Source of the DNA: a virus | Direction: 5' to 3' (one strand) | Length of the DNA stretch: 64,000 bases | IMG/VR virus record: IMGVR_UViG_3300027747_002444 | Location: 1-64,000 of that record | Shown: piece after piece, positions 37,694 to 47,387 of the stretch | Position numbering within the stretch: position 1 is the first letter of the stretch | How the letters are laid out: every line of letters starts with the position of its first letter | The notes under the pieces: model-generated | The model's database searches: none | What the model was told of the DNA's origin: nothing | The model's input: the letters and a program-made list of their open reading frames with translations, nothing else | Made by a program: the position numbers and the translations under genes

Positions 37694-38140
37694 ATGAAAA
37701 GTCCAGATTTAAAAATAAGATATGCAAAAGGATTAGGAGACATAATTGCTTGCATTTTACATTCCAAATCAATTGGTTGGTTAACACATTTAATAACAGG
37801 TAATGATAAACCTTGTACGTTGTGTTCACAAAGAAGACATGCTTGGAATTTTATCTTTCCAATTAAGGTTTGGAGATTGTTTTTTAAAAATGAAGAAGCT
37901 TATATTAAAAGTATAGCAGAAGAATATAAAAATGATGGTCATGAGGTTAACATATCAAAAGGTGGTGTATCTACATTTAAAGGTACTATTGAAAAAAATG
38001 GCGAACCACTCGTGCAAGATGAAAACGATTATAGACCAGATGATGATTCTATTGATGAAGAACAATACAATTTACTAAGTAATAGTAAAACAAAAGCTGA
38101 TGATATTTTAATAGTCGTGAGCGTTTATAAAAAGAAATAA
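37694..38140 (+). CDS. Phage protein with CxxC motif (148 aa)
   Basis: Begins with a basic helix and the motif KGLGDIIACILHSK, then CTLCSQRRHAWNFIFP (a Cys-x2-Cys zinc-like pair followed by RR-x-x-N), and an acidic C-terminus (VQDENDYRPDDDSIDEEQY). I have an impression of similar motifs in other large phages, but no function is known. It lies 6 nt downstream of the adhesin. Confidence 0.65.
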   Translation: MKSPDLKIRYAKGLGDIIACILHSKSIGWLTHLITGNDKPCTLCSQRRHAWNFIFPIKVWRLFFKNEEAYIKSIAEEYKNDGHEVNISKGGVSTFKGTIEKNGEPLVQDENDYRPDDDSIDEEQYNLLSNSKTKADDILIVVSVYKKK

Positions 38141-38141
38141 T

Positions 38142-38600
38142 ATGCAAATAGAAATAATAAAAGTTAACAGTTTAAATACATCAAATGATTCAACAAAAAT
38201 ATTTGGATTATATTTAAAAAAATTTCAATCTTATTTACACATGCTTCACTGGTATTCCCCTAATCATAATGTTCATGAGATACTAGGCGAAGTTTATGAA
38301 AGTATAGATGGTAGCTTTGATAAACTTCAGGAGGAAATCATCGGTACAACCAGACTAAACGGTGCAGTATTTCCTATGATTAATAATCATCTTGATGTTG
38401 ATGAACTGAGTCAATATGGTCGTGATGTATGTCAAATTATAGAGTTCTATAATAAAGCCTCCAGTGAATTGAAGACTATATTGTGTAGTATTGATTTCAA
38501 TCAATTTGTTACAACTGTTCAATCTGGTATTAACAATACAAAAGAAGACATTATTACAACACTAAACAAAGGAAGTTATTTACTTTCTATGGTTAATTAA
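38142..38600 (+). CDS. Ferritin/Dps-like protein (DUF5856-type, 152 aa)
   Basis: A helical protein with the Dps-like first-helix motif SYLHMLHWYSPNHNVHEILG followed by EVYESIDGSFDKLQEEIIG. Dps and ferritin-like proteins bind iron with His and acidic residues in this segment. The fold fits a four-helix bundle with some metal-ligand positions kept (HW, HE, E in EE). Phage members might limit DNA damage or bind iron. The function is inferred from the pattern only. Confidence 0.6.
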   Translation: MQIEIIKVNSLNTSNDSTKIFGLYLKKFQSYLHMLHWYSPNHNVHEILGEVYESIDGSFDKLQEEIIGTTRLNGAVFPMINNHLDVDELSQYGRDVCQIIEFYNKASSELKTILCSIDFNQFVTTVQSGINNTKEDIITTLNKGSYLLSMVN

Positions 38601-38955
38601 CTTCTACCCATGTTTGGGTTTCTTCATCCCAATTATAAAATTTATCATCTGATGGTTTGGGTGTTGGTGCTTGCCAGATATATGTAGTGTTGTCTAATGT
38701 CCAAGAAGGAAATGGTTGAGGTTCATAAAATCCTGTACCATCCCAATTATAACCAATTCCTGCATAGTTATAATTTATAGCAATGCCACCATCTGCTGAT
38801 AACGGATAGGTGTTTGGTGCATAATGAACACCTCCTCTGGTGTTATAAGAAGTTTGTATCCAATCTGATGAATCAAAAAATGTATTGATAATATCTTGTT
38901 CTGCAACAATTACCTGTTGGACTATATTATTTTTGACCTGTGCGAAATGACTCAT
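38593..38955 (-). CDS. MSHFAQ-type marine phage protein (120 aa)
   Basis: Starts MSHFAQVKNNIVQQVIVAEQ and continues WIQTSYNTRGGVHYAP, PLSADGG, YAGIGYNWDGTGFYEPQPFP, W and a C-terminal DEETQTWVEV. I recall this as a recurrent small protein of marine T4-like phages. It is probably a virion or fibre accessory and its function is not established. A TATAAATA box overlaps its start (38955-38962). Its 3' end overlaps the convergent Dps-like gene by 8 nt. Confidence 0.7.
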   Translation of the reverse strand: MSHFAQVKNNIVQQVIVAEQDIINTFFDSSDWIQTSYNTRGGVHYAPNTYPLSADGGIAINYNYAGIGYNWDGTGFYEPQPFPSWTLDNTTYIWQAPTPKPSDDKFYNWDEETQTWVEVN

Positions 38956-38962
38956 ATTTATA
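38955..38962 (-). promoter_or_regulatory. TATAAATA late-promoter-like box
   Basis: Exact TATAAATA read leftward, ending at the ATG of the 120-residue gene. A late promoter this close would give a leaderless mRNA or one that starts inside the gene, so this may be only an AT-rich initiation region. Confidence 0.3.
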
Positions 38963-38966
38963 TTTA

Positions 38967-40649
38967 TTATGCGGTATATGTTCCAGAAGAATTATAAGTT
39001 AAAATTGTGAATATACCGTATGTACTTATACTCGGAGAACCTGTAGTAATGCCTGAATAATTAGCTGTTGGTATTTTTAATATTACAATACCTTTACCAC
39101 CACTTCCTCCCCCATATCCACCTGCACCTGCTCCACCTCCTCCACCAGTATTGCTCGTGCCATTGTTTCTTGTGGCACCACCGCCCCCTAATCCACCTGC
39201 TGCTGTTACTCCTGCCCAATATGGATTAGCAGTACCGCTTGCACCACCACCAGCATAATATGTTGGGGTTCCTGATATATTAATTTGCAAACCATCGCCA
39301 CCCGTAACAGCAACATAGTCAATACCATCTTTACCGACTTGTCCAGCACCACCACCAGAACCACCAAAGGCGTTGACGCTAACAGCGGCAGCACCGCCAC
39401 TTAATCCTTGACCTATTGTACCAGCACCACCACCTTCTGATCCACCACCTCCACCGCCAGATCCACCACTACCACCATTTTGAGAAGGAGGTGAGTAACT
39501 ATTACCCCCACCGCCACCACCAAAAGCTGTTAATAAACCTACTATAGTTGTATCAGTACCTCTTTGTGAGATCGGATCACTATTGCCAACAGAACCACCT
39601 ACACCCCCCGCACCAACATTAATACTGTAAGTTACACCTTTTGTAAAATCAATAATAGGTTGAAATATTAATCCACCAGCACCACCACCACCTGCTAATC
39701 CACCACCTCCACCGCCACCAACTAATAAAGCGTATGGTCTTGCAAAATATTTATTTTGAAGATATTTAATAATGCCTTCTGAAACATTTTTAGGTAAATT
39801 TGTGTTAAATATTATTAATTCACTTAATTCAGTATTGAATGTTGATTCTGCATTATAACTACCAACACTAGCAAAAGGAGATATGCCAATGCACGTAGGT
39901 GAACGGCTTGATAAGTTAAAATTTAATGCGTATGTATCACGGGCAGCGTTTGCTATTTTTCTATTTATAAAAAAAGATCCAGTATTCACACTGTCAACAG
40001 TTGTACCAAAAAAATTACTAGTATTTAAAAGACTAACATTTTCACTATCAGATATGGTATTATGATCACCAAAATTGGAGGCATATGAGGGACCATCACT
40101 ACCATGATAATATTTCGCAGATATTGTTGTATTTGTAGTATTTGTATTTAATGCTAACTGAAGTTGTCTTCTATTAGGAGAACCTCCAGATTGAGATATA
40201 ATTGTCACGTTTGCAGTATCTTTAATAGTAGCCACATAAAAAATAGTTTTTTGAGATGATAAAGAATTTCCCCAAGTATAATCATAATTAATTAAAAATT
40301 TTGCATCTGGATCGAAGTATCCACCTAAAGCCTTATTAGAACTTAACAAAATTGAATTTGATTTTAAATAAGATTGTTCTGGAGGTATAAGAATAGGTGC
40401 ATTTTTTGACCTAAAGGCATAAAAATGTCTATTATTACCGCTTTTATCTAACCATGCAGATACTATTGGAAACCCCGTTTCATTAAGATAATATTTATTT
40501 GAACTTAATATAACCGTAGTAGTATCTGTTGCATCTAACCATAATGCCAAATTTTTAGCATAAGCTGATAAAATTGAGCTTTTTGTGGAGTTAACCCAAA
40601 CCGAAGATGGATAATTTGCTAGTATTCCGTAATTTAAAGTATTAAACAT
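38967..40649 (-). CDS. Tail adhesin: LamG-like domain plus poly-glycine domain (560 aa)
   Basis: After a short N-terminus, residues about 30-290 form a LamG/ConA-like domain (LWLDATDTTTV, VSAWLDKSGNNRHFY, LSELIIFN). The domain is followed by a Gly-rich region (about 310-520) with many GGGG runs (LLVGGGGGGGLAGGGGAGG). The end is a beta-rich tail (ILTYNSSGTYTA). This combines carbohydrate-type recognition with a poly-glycine receptor-binding fold. It is encoded beside the two YadA-like fibre genes. Confidence 0.78.
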   Translation of the reverse strand: MFNTLNYGILANYPSSVWVNSTKSSILSAYAKNLALWLDATDTTTVILSSNKYYLNETGFPIVSAWLDKSGNNRHFYAFRSKNAPILIPPEQSYLKSNSILLSSNKALGGYFDPDAKFLINYDYTWGNSLSSQKTIFYVATIKDTANVTIISQSGGSPNRRQLQLALNTNTTNTTISAKYYHGSDGPSYASNFGDHNTISDSENVSLLNTSNFFGTTVDSVNTGSFFINRKIANAARDTYALNFNLSSRSPTCIGISPFASVGSYNAESTFNTELSELIIFNTNLPKNVSEGIIKYLQNKYFARPYALLVGGGGGGGLAGGGGAGGLIFQPIIDFTKGVTYSINVGAGGVGGSVGNSDPISQRGTDTTIVGLLTAFGGGGGGNSYSPPSQNGGSGGSGGGGGGSEGGGAGTIGQGLSGGAAAVSVNAFGGSGGGAGQVGKDGIDYVAVTGGDGLQINISGTPTYYAGGGASGTANPYWAGVTAAGGLGGGGATRNNGTSNTGGGGGAGAGGYGGGSGGKGIVILKIPTANYSGITTGSPSISTYGIFTILTYNSSGTYTA

Positions 40650-40653
40650 TTTT

Positions 40654-43600
40654 TTAACTTGTTAAATCACCAAATACAACCCATTGAGATCCAGTATAAA
40701 GTAAAGTTGCCGCAGAATATGGTACGGCAGTTTTATTAAATCCATATGCATGATTAACTGTTGTGTTATAACCAGAAAGATAAATTTGACCACTACCAAG
40801 TTGTAAAAGTGTTGTTTGGAATCCTGATGGGTAGTTTGTCCCATTAACAATAGCAGTTAACATTGAACTATTTGTCGATGCAATTATACCACCTGTATCA
40901 CTATTTTTAATCTCATAACGAGTTCCGCTTTGGGTATTTATGGAATTTTGAATTATTAAAACTCCACTTACAACTAAGTTTTCAACAAAAGTTGTATTGT
41001 TTTGTGTAGCTGTAATACCAGAACCTAATATGTTTACATTTTTAAAACTATTATCTTTGTTATTACAACCGCCTAGGATAACTGAATAGTTTCCTGAAGC
41101 TGTATTACATTTGCCACCGCCAATAAAAGAATAACATCCAGAAACTGTGTTACGTGCACCACCTACTATAGAGTTTCCTACTACATAAGTACCAGTATAA
41201 CCTAAACAATTACAAAAACCTCCACCGATAAAATTACTATCAGTTCTGTAATAGTCGATAGTGTTACAGTATCCTCCAACAATAGCACTATTACAAGCTT
41301 TATTAGTGTTATTACAACCACCTACAATAATAGAATAACACGTTGATAAACCACCTCCCCCAATAATGTTATTATAGCCTGAACCAATAAAACTAAAAAA
41401 TGTATAACCGCTCATCGAATTAGCAGAACCTGAAACTACTGTTGTATTACATCCTTTTCCTATACTATTTGAAGATCCATTACCTATAAAAGCACAATTA
41501 TTTCCATATATTGCATTATTATACCCACCTGTAATAACAGCATATTGAGGCACACCAGCAGAGCCAGCAGCAATAACATTACAACCCAAAACGGGTGCTA
41601 TAGCACCTATATAAGCATCCGTATAAGCGCATACGTAACAATAAGGAGAGTTTGCTATAGGGCCGACAATATTATTAGCATAAATTGTACCGATTGTACT
41701 AAGATTATTAACATATGTAAAGTTAGCTTGAGAGGCGTTTAAGTTAGATCCTAAAATAAATGTATTAGCAAATCCTTTTGTATCATTACAACAACCACCA
41801 GCAATAAAATTATATTTACCAGAAATATTATTATTATATCCATTAATTACACTTGAGTAATCTGCTTGTTCATAAATACCATTAATAGTATTACAAGATC
41901 CGTTACCAATAAAAACTTTGTTACCATTGTTGGTAACGTTACGTTCACCACCAACAATAGTTGTATATGTGCTGTTACAAATAGCTGAATTACATTTTCC
42001 ATTACCGATAAATGAATTGTTTGAACCGTTACAAATGCAATTTAAGAAACCACCAGCTATAGTTGAACAAACTGATGCATCTATAAGATTGTTAGAACCC
42101 CCATTTATGTTACTATAATTAGTATTTATGGTATTTTGCTTTCCACCACTTATATTCGCATAACCAATATAGTTACAAATACAATTATTAGAACCACCTA
42201 ATATTGATGAATTGTAACCAGAAATTGTATTACTGTTTCCACCGCCTATAAAACTATAATGGTTAGTACCTACTGCATTTATTGCATTTGCACATCCTGT
42301 AACTATACCTGAACTACATGAAGCATTAGAAATGATATTATTGCACCCACCAAGAATAACCGAATAATTTGAAGCAGTATCTGTTATTGAATTTGAACCA
42401 CTTAAGAAAATAACAGATGCTGCTGTGTTTGGTGCATATCCATATATACTATTAGCTGCTACAACTGAACCTAATCCCGTGATACGAGAACCATCACCGT
42501 AAAATCCACCTGTTGCGCAGATTGTAGCACCACAAACAGAGGTTGTTCCGCAGATTTTTGGTGAACTAACCATTGTTGAACTACAAATATTATTTGATGC
42601 ACAAACATAACCCGTTGAACAAACTAATCCCGTACAAACAGAAGTTGTACCACAAATATTATTACCGCCTATATTGCCAGTTGCGCATACATTACCAGTT
42701 GAGCAAACTAATCCTGTACAAACTGAATTTAAAGCGCACAGATAATTTCCACACATGCTACCACCACAAACTGTTGGAGCACACACACAATTTCCACCAT
42801 AGACATTTGATCCACAAACGTTACCCTGTGAACAAATGTTATTTACATATGTATAATTTGCAGTTGGTGCAGTTATGTTGCAACCTAAAATAAAAGTGTA
42901 ATCCTTGTTGTTTGTATTATTAGCACTACCAGCTGCAATAAAAGAATAGCGACCAGATGAAGAATTATAACCACTTACTGGTTGAATGGAACTATTTGCT
43001 CCATATTTATATATACTGTTAGCAGCAATAATATTTCCTAATCCTGTTAACCCTGAACCGTTTCCATAAAAACCACCCGTTGCGCAAATTGTGTTACCAC
43101 ACACGGATGTTGATCCACAGATGGAAGGTGAGCAAACACTTGTTGAACCGCAGATGGAAGGTGAGCAAATTGTTGTTGCTCCACAAATATTATTACCACA
43201 AAGATTACTTGAGGCGCAAATATTTCCACCATAAACGGAATTTGATCCACAAATAGAAGGTGAACATACAGAGGATTGACCACAAATATTATATCCAAAT
43301 ATCGAACCTGTTGAGCAAACGTTACCAGAGCATACATTATTGGTTGCACATAAAAGTTGTGTGCATACGCTATTTGTTGCACATAAACTTATACCACAAA
43401 TTGCATTCTGTGAGGAAAGATTATTAACATATGTATAATTTGGAGTGGTTGCTGTTATGTTACAACCTAATATAAATGCATATGCTGCTCCGTTTACATT
43501 GTTTGCAGAACCACCAACTATAGTTGAATATAACCCAGAATTTGTATTAAATCCACTAATTGGTAAAATTGATCCAGTAACAGTACCTGTTTTATAAACT

Positions 43601-44382
43601 GAATTGGCAGCAACTATATTATTAAGACCAGTGATGTTTGAACCATCACCATATAAAACACCACAAACACTTTTTCCACAAATTGTAGAACCACAAACAT
43701 AACCTTGTGAACTAATATTGTTTACATAGGTATAGTTTGCAGCAGGTGATGTTATATTGCAACCTAAAATAAATGTATTATTATATGATGTATAGTTTGC
43801 ACTACCAGCAGCAATAAATGAATTAATACCAGTATTACAGTTTGAACAACCTCCTACTATTGTTGCTCCTGTATTACATGCTGAATTACGGGAACCACCC
43901 CCCACAAAAGATCCTGTACCATATGTACTATTTGAATTACCACCAACAATTGTTGATTGTTGACCACAATTGCAATTGCATTTACCACCACCAATAAACC
44001 CCTGAGAACATCTTGTTATGTTACAACAACCACCAACAATAGCACTACTTATACCGTTTACGTTATTACAATATCCTCCAGATATGGTTGTATAAACATT
44101 ATTTGCATTATTGCAACTTCCACCACCAACATGTGCACAACTTGCTAATGCGTTGTTACAAGTTCCACCACCCAGAGTGGCATAACTACCAGAAATAGTA
44201 TTGTTTCCACTTACTGCAACGATACCAGTTTGACCGTTTCCATCATATTTATATGGTGAAGTACCACCACCGCCACCTCCAGAGTTTGGTACATTTGTTA
44301 AATATGATGCATCTCCATATATAAAACCAACAGAACTGATTGTTCCTGTAACTGTTAAATTATCTAAAAGGTTAATTGACAT
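40654..44382 (-). CDS. Giant Cys-rich YadA-like beta-roll tail fibre (1242 aa)
   Basis: Starts MSINLLDNLTVTGTISSVGF, then IYGDASYLTNV, a phage-fibre style start. The bulk is repeats of the YadA-head left-handed beta-roll type (SFIGGGNSNTISGYNSS, VILGGCNN), but with Cys at many turn positions. A middle section (about 330-650) is built of a short repeat around ICGxxSVC (for example SICGSTSVCGNTICATGG). The C-terminus (GTRYEIKNSDTGGIIASTNS) is the intramolecular tail typical of marine fibres. Dozens of Cys may be disulphides in the extracellular virion or metal sites. Confidence 0.82.
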   Translation of the reverse strand: MSINLLDNLTVTGTISSVGFIYGDASYLTNVPNSGGGGGGTSPYKYDGNGQTGIVAVSGNNTISGSYATLGGGTCNNALASCAHVGGGSCNNANNVYTTISGGYCNNVNGISSAIVGGCCNITRCSQGFIGGGKCNCNCGQQSTIVGGNSNSTYGTGSFVGGGSRNSACNTGATIVGGCSNCNTGINSFIAAGSANYTSYNNTFILGCNITSPAANYTYVNNISSQGYVCGSTICGKSVCGVLYGDGSNITGLNNIVAANSVYKTGTVTGSILPISGFNTNSGLYSTIVGGSANNVNGAAYAFILGCNITATTPNYTYVNNLSSQNAICGISLCATNSVCTQLLCATNNVCSGNVCSTGSIFGYNICGQSSVCSPSICGSNSVYGGNICASSNLCGNNICGATTICSPSICGSTSVCSPSICGSTSVCGNTICATGGFYGNGSGLTGLGNIIAANSIYKYGANSSIQPVSGYNSSSGRYSFIAAGSANNTNNKDYTFILGCNITAPTANYTYVNNICSQGNVCGSNVYGGNCVCAPTVCGGSMCGNYLCALNSVCTGLVCSTGNVCATGNIGGNNICGTTSVCTGLVCSTGYVCASNNICSSTMVSSPKICGTTSVCGATICATGGFYGDGSRITGLGSVVAANSIYGYAPNTAASVIFLSGSNSITDTASNYSVILGGCNNIISNASCSSGIVTGCANAINAVGTNHYSFIGGGNSNTISGYNSSILGGSNNCICNYIGYANISGGKQNTINTNYSNINGGSNNLIDASVCSTIAGGFLNCICNGSNNSFIGNGKCNSAICNSTYTTIVGGERNVTNNGNKVFIGNGSCNTINGIYEQADYSSVINGYNNNISGKYNFIAGGCCNDTKGFANTFILGSNLNASQANFTYVNNLSTIGTIYANNIVGPIANSPYCYVCAYTDAYIGAIAPVLGCNVIAAGSAGVPQYAVITGGYNNAIYGNNCAFIGNGSSNSIGKGCNTTVVSGSANSMSGYTFFSFIGSGYNNIIGGGGLSTCYSIIVGGCNNTNKACNSAIVGGYCNTIDYYRTDSNFIGGGFCNCLGYTGTYVVGNSIVGGARNTVSGCYSFIGGGKCNTASGNYSVILGGCNNKDNSFKNVNILGSGITATQNNTTFVENLVVSGVLIIQNSINTQSGTRYEIKNSDTGGIIASTNSSMLTAIVNGTNYPSGFQTTLLQLGSGQIYLSGYNTTVNHAYGFNKTAVPYSAATLLYTGSQWVVFGDLTS

Positions 44383-44394
44383 ATTATTATATAT

Positions 44395-47016
44395 TTATCC
44401 CATTACAACAATTCTATAAGAGTTTGTACTTGGGGCTACATTGAAAGAAAGACTGACAGTTGTTGTGCTGATATTTGCTATTGTTGGCATCACTACCACA
44501 TAGCTTCCATTATTACTATAAACTTGTGTAATAACATCTTGAGTTCCTAAGTTATGTTGAAAGTTAAATACACTATTATAATTGTCACCAATTGATGTTA
44601 CTGCTTTTTTAACAGTTCCTGATCCACCATTAATGTTACCTCCACTAAATGCACTTGCAGCGAAGAAGACGTTTGCATAAACATTTCCAGTTGCGCTAAT
44701 GTCTCCAACAATTGTTAATGTTTTTATTGGTGTTTGTGTTCCGACACCAATATTACCACCAGAAGTAATAGATAAGATAGAATTATTACCGATACCGTTA
44801 TTATAAATACTAATCCCATCATTAGCACCAACGCTAATTCTTCCTTTACCTGTAACGTAATCTATTACAATGCCATCATTATATGTTGATGAATATGCAC
44901 TATTTGCTAAGAATCCAGTATTAGAATTTATTAAATTTCCATAAACCGAATTAGCAGAAACATTACCATAAAGATTTCCATAAATTGAATTAGCAGAAAC
45001 ATTACCATAAAAATTTCCGTAAATTGAATTAGCAGAAACATTACCATAAAGGTTACCATAAAGGTTACCATAAAGATTACCAAGAGAACTTAAATTATTT
45101 ACATAAGTTAAGTTTGTTTGACTTGCAATAATGTTACTTCCCAAAATAAACGTGTTATCAACCCCATTTATGTTATTGCCCGTACCAGCGGCAATAAATG
45201 AATATTGACCAGATCCAACATTTGATCCACTAACGGGAATTATACTTCCACTAAGACTTCCATATTTATAGGGAATGTTTCCTGCTAAAGTTGCAAACAA
45301 GTTTGTTAATCCTGAACCATCACCTGTAAATTTTGCACCAATAAAATTATTTGCATAAACACTATCTTGGGAACTTATGTTGTTAACATATGTGAAGTTT
45401 GACTGTGATGCTGACAAGTTAGACCCAAGAATAAATGTGTTTGGTAAAACCGTATAGTTTGAGCTACCTGCTGCAACATATGAATATAATCCACTTGATG
45501 TGTTATTGAATCCACCACCAACAACAGAAAAACTATTGCAAGCATTATTAAAGCAACCTCCACCAATTGTTGAAAAACAACCACTGCTGTTATTGCACGA
45601 TCCGCCATTTACAACGGAAAATTTTCCATAAGATGTATTGATACCACTTACTGGCATTATAGATGATGGAAGATTTCCAATTCTATATGGGCTTCCACTG
45701 ACCGTAGTTGTTAACCCTGTTAAGTTTGAAGCATCTCCGTAAAATATACCAGATATGTTTACTCCATAAATAGAACCTTGAGAACTTAAATTGTTTACGA
45801 TAGTAAAATTGTTAAGATTGGTAGTAATATTGGAACCAATCGCAAAGGTATTAGTTCCAGAAACCGAATTGTTTCTACCACCTAATATACCAGAATAATT
45901 AGAATATGTTAAGTTTCCAGTTCCTCCACCTATGACAGAATATTTTCCTTGTCCGTTATTACTCAATCCACCACCGACAACTGCGTATAATCCATTGGTT
46001 TCATTGTATTCACCTCCACCAATTGTTGAAAAGTTTGCAGAAGTTTGTGTAATATTACCAACACCACCATCAATGTTTGAGTATAATGCATTGGCAACGT
46101 TACTGTTACCACCACCAATATTTGCTCCTGCTGCACTTGCTAAATTTGAACCACTAACAGGAATAATTGATGCAACACCAACACCATATTTATAAACTAA
46201 ATAATTTGAATTTGTTCCACCCGTACTTTTTATGTTACCGTAAATATTTCCAGCATAAATGTCACCATTTGTGCTAAGGTTATTAACGTAAGTAAAATTA
46301 GCAGATAATGCATTGAGCTTTGAACCCAATATAAATACATTGTTATAGTTGCAGGTGTTATTGTTACATCCACCAGCAATAAAGGAACAGGCACTATTAA
46401 TGGTATTAGAATAACCACCACCTATAACCGAATAGCAATTTGAAAGGGTATTGTGACATCCACCAAGAATAGCTGATCTACACCCTAATACACAATTACT
46501 CATTCCACCCGCAATAGTGGAATCATAACCAGATAGATTTATGTAATTTGTATTACCTCCGTTAATTACTGAACCCGGACCGTAATTACAATTATTATGT
46601 CCACCTGTTATTGTAGCGTAAAAACCAGATGCCGTATTGCAAGTTCCACCAACAATTATATTAGTGGAATTGTAATTTTTGTTACAGCTACCCCCAAGTA
46701 TACTTGCATAATTAACGGTAGTATTATTACAACCTACATTTAAATTGTTAGCAACGTAAACTGTTCCATTTTGGATGTATAAATTATTAGAACCTGTTAC
46801 TGCTCTTGACGAAAGATAAGAAGTATTTGTTGCTAAGACAGGAAAATAATATGGTACGGTTGCCTGTGTTGTTGCAGTTCCAGTAGGATACCCCAAACTA
46901 GGTTCAACAGAGTCTAAACTTATAAAATTATATTGATAAGAGTTTCTCTGTAAATCTGTTGCAGTTAAAGATTTTAACTGAACTAAGTTACCTATTGTTT
47001 GATGGTAGGACTGCAT
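44395..47016 (-). CDS. YadA-like beta-roll tail fibre (873 aa)
   Basis: Related to the 1242-residue fibre. N-terminal region, then YadA-type repeats (TIGGGCFNNACNSFSVVGGG, ANIGGGNSNVANALYSN), then a run of near-identical GNLYGNVSANSIYGN repeats (about 645-690). A C-terminal part follows (ISVGANDGISIYNNG, then a GGSGTVKKAV-like linker and a beta-rich end VITQVYSNNGSYVVVMP). It contains fewer Cys than its neighbour. Probably a long trimeric tail fibre; beta-roll heads of this kind are trimeric in bacteria. Confidence 0.82.
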   Translation of the reverse strand: MQSYHQTIGNLVQLKSLTATDLQRNSYQYNFISLDSVEPSLGYPTGTATTQATVPYYFPVLATNTSYLSSRAVTGSNNLYIQNGTVYVANNLNVGCNNTTVNYASILGGSCNKNYNSTNIIVGGTCNTASGFYATITGGHNNCNYGPGSVINGGNTNYINLSGYDSTIAGGMSNCVLGCRSAILGGCHNTLSNCYSVIGGGYSNTINSACSFIAGGCNNNTCNYNNVFILGSKLNALSANFTYVNNLSTNGDIYAGNIYGNIKSTGGTNSNYLVYKYGVGVASIIPVSGSNLASAAGANIGGGNSNVANALYSNIDGGVGNITQTSANFSTIGGGEYNETNGLYAVVGGGLSNNGQGKYSVIGGGTGNLTYSNYSGILGGRNNSVSGTNTFAIGSNITTNLNNFTIVNNLSSQGSIYGVNISGIFYGDASNLTGLTTTVSGSPYRIGNLPSSIMPVSGINTSYGKFSVVNGGSCNNSSGCFSTIGGGCFNNACNSFSVVGGGFNNTSSGLYSYVAAGSSNYTVLPNTFILGSNLSASQSNFTYVNNISSQDSVYANNFIGAKFTGDGSGLTNLFATLAGNIPYKYGSLSGSIIPVSGSNVGSGQYSFIAAGTGNNINGVDNTFILGSNIIASQTNLTYVNNLSSLGNLYGNLYGNLYGNVSANSIYGNFYGNVSANSIYGNLYGNVSANSVYGNLINSNTGFLANSAYSSTYNDGIVIDYVTGKGRISVGANDGISIYNNGIGNNSILSITSGGNIGVGTQTPIKTLTIVGDISATGNVYANVFFAASAFSGGNINGGSGTVKKAVTSIGDNYNSVFNFQHNLGTQDVITQVYSNNGSYVVVMPTIANISTTTVSLSFNVAPSTNSYRIVVMG

Positions 47017-47024
47017 TGTTTATA

Positions 47025-47372
47025 TTATTGTATATTAACAGATTCTAATACTGATAATGTTATGTTGACAGCAGAATTGTTATTTGATGTTATAATAAAT
47101 GAATCGTTATATCCTAATACTAATTTATTTAAAACAACATTAGTTGTGTCATTAGGTGGTAATTGCAAATTCTTAACAATGTCAAAAAAACTACCCGCAG
47201 TTCCAACCGAAGACAATGAAATAGTTACAGTTTGTGCCGAATTTGTTAAATTTGATGCCAAAGCAGTAATAATAATTCCTGCCCTTTGGAAAGGTACTGT
47301 GTAAACAGTAGATGGTGTTGTTGTTACTGCTTGAGTTACTCTTCTAAAATAATTTAAGGGTATATTTGCCAT
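47025..47372 (-). CDS. Small virion-type beta protein (115 aa)
   Basis: MANIPLNYFRRVTQAVTTTP, then TVYTVPFQRAGIIITALASN and alternating strands (TVTISLSSVG, SFIITSNNNSAVNITLSVLE). An immunoglobulin-like all-beta protein. Small beta proteins of this kind cap or decorate phage tails and necks. It lies 8 nt upstream of the 873-residue fibre. Confidence 0.65.
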   Translation of the reverse strand: MANIPLNYFRRVTQAVTTTPSTVYTVPFQRAGIIITALASNLTNSAQTVTISLSSVGTAGSFFDIVKNLQLPPNDTTNVVLNKLVLGYNDSFIITSNNNSAVNITLSVLESVNIQ

Positions 47373-47387
47373 ATGTGTTTAATATAT

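Noticed and set aside
42573-42893. A 106-residue rightward frame opposite the Cys-rich fibre.
   Set aside because: It is a shadow created by the Cys-rich short repeat on the opposite strand.
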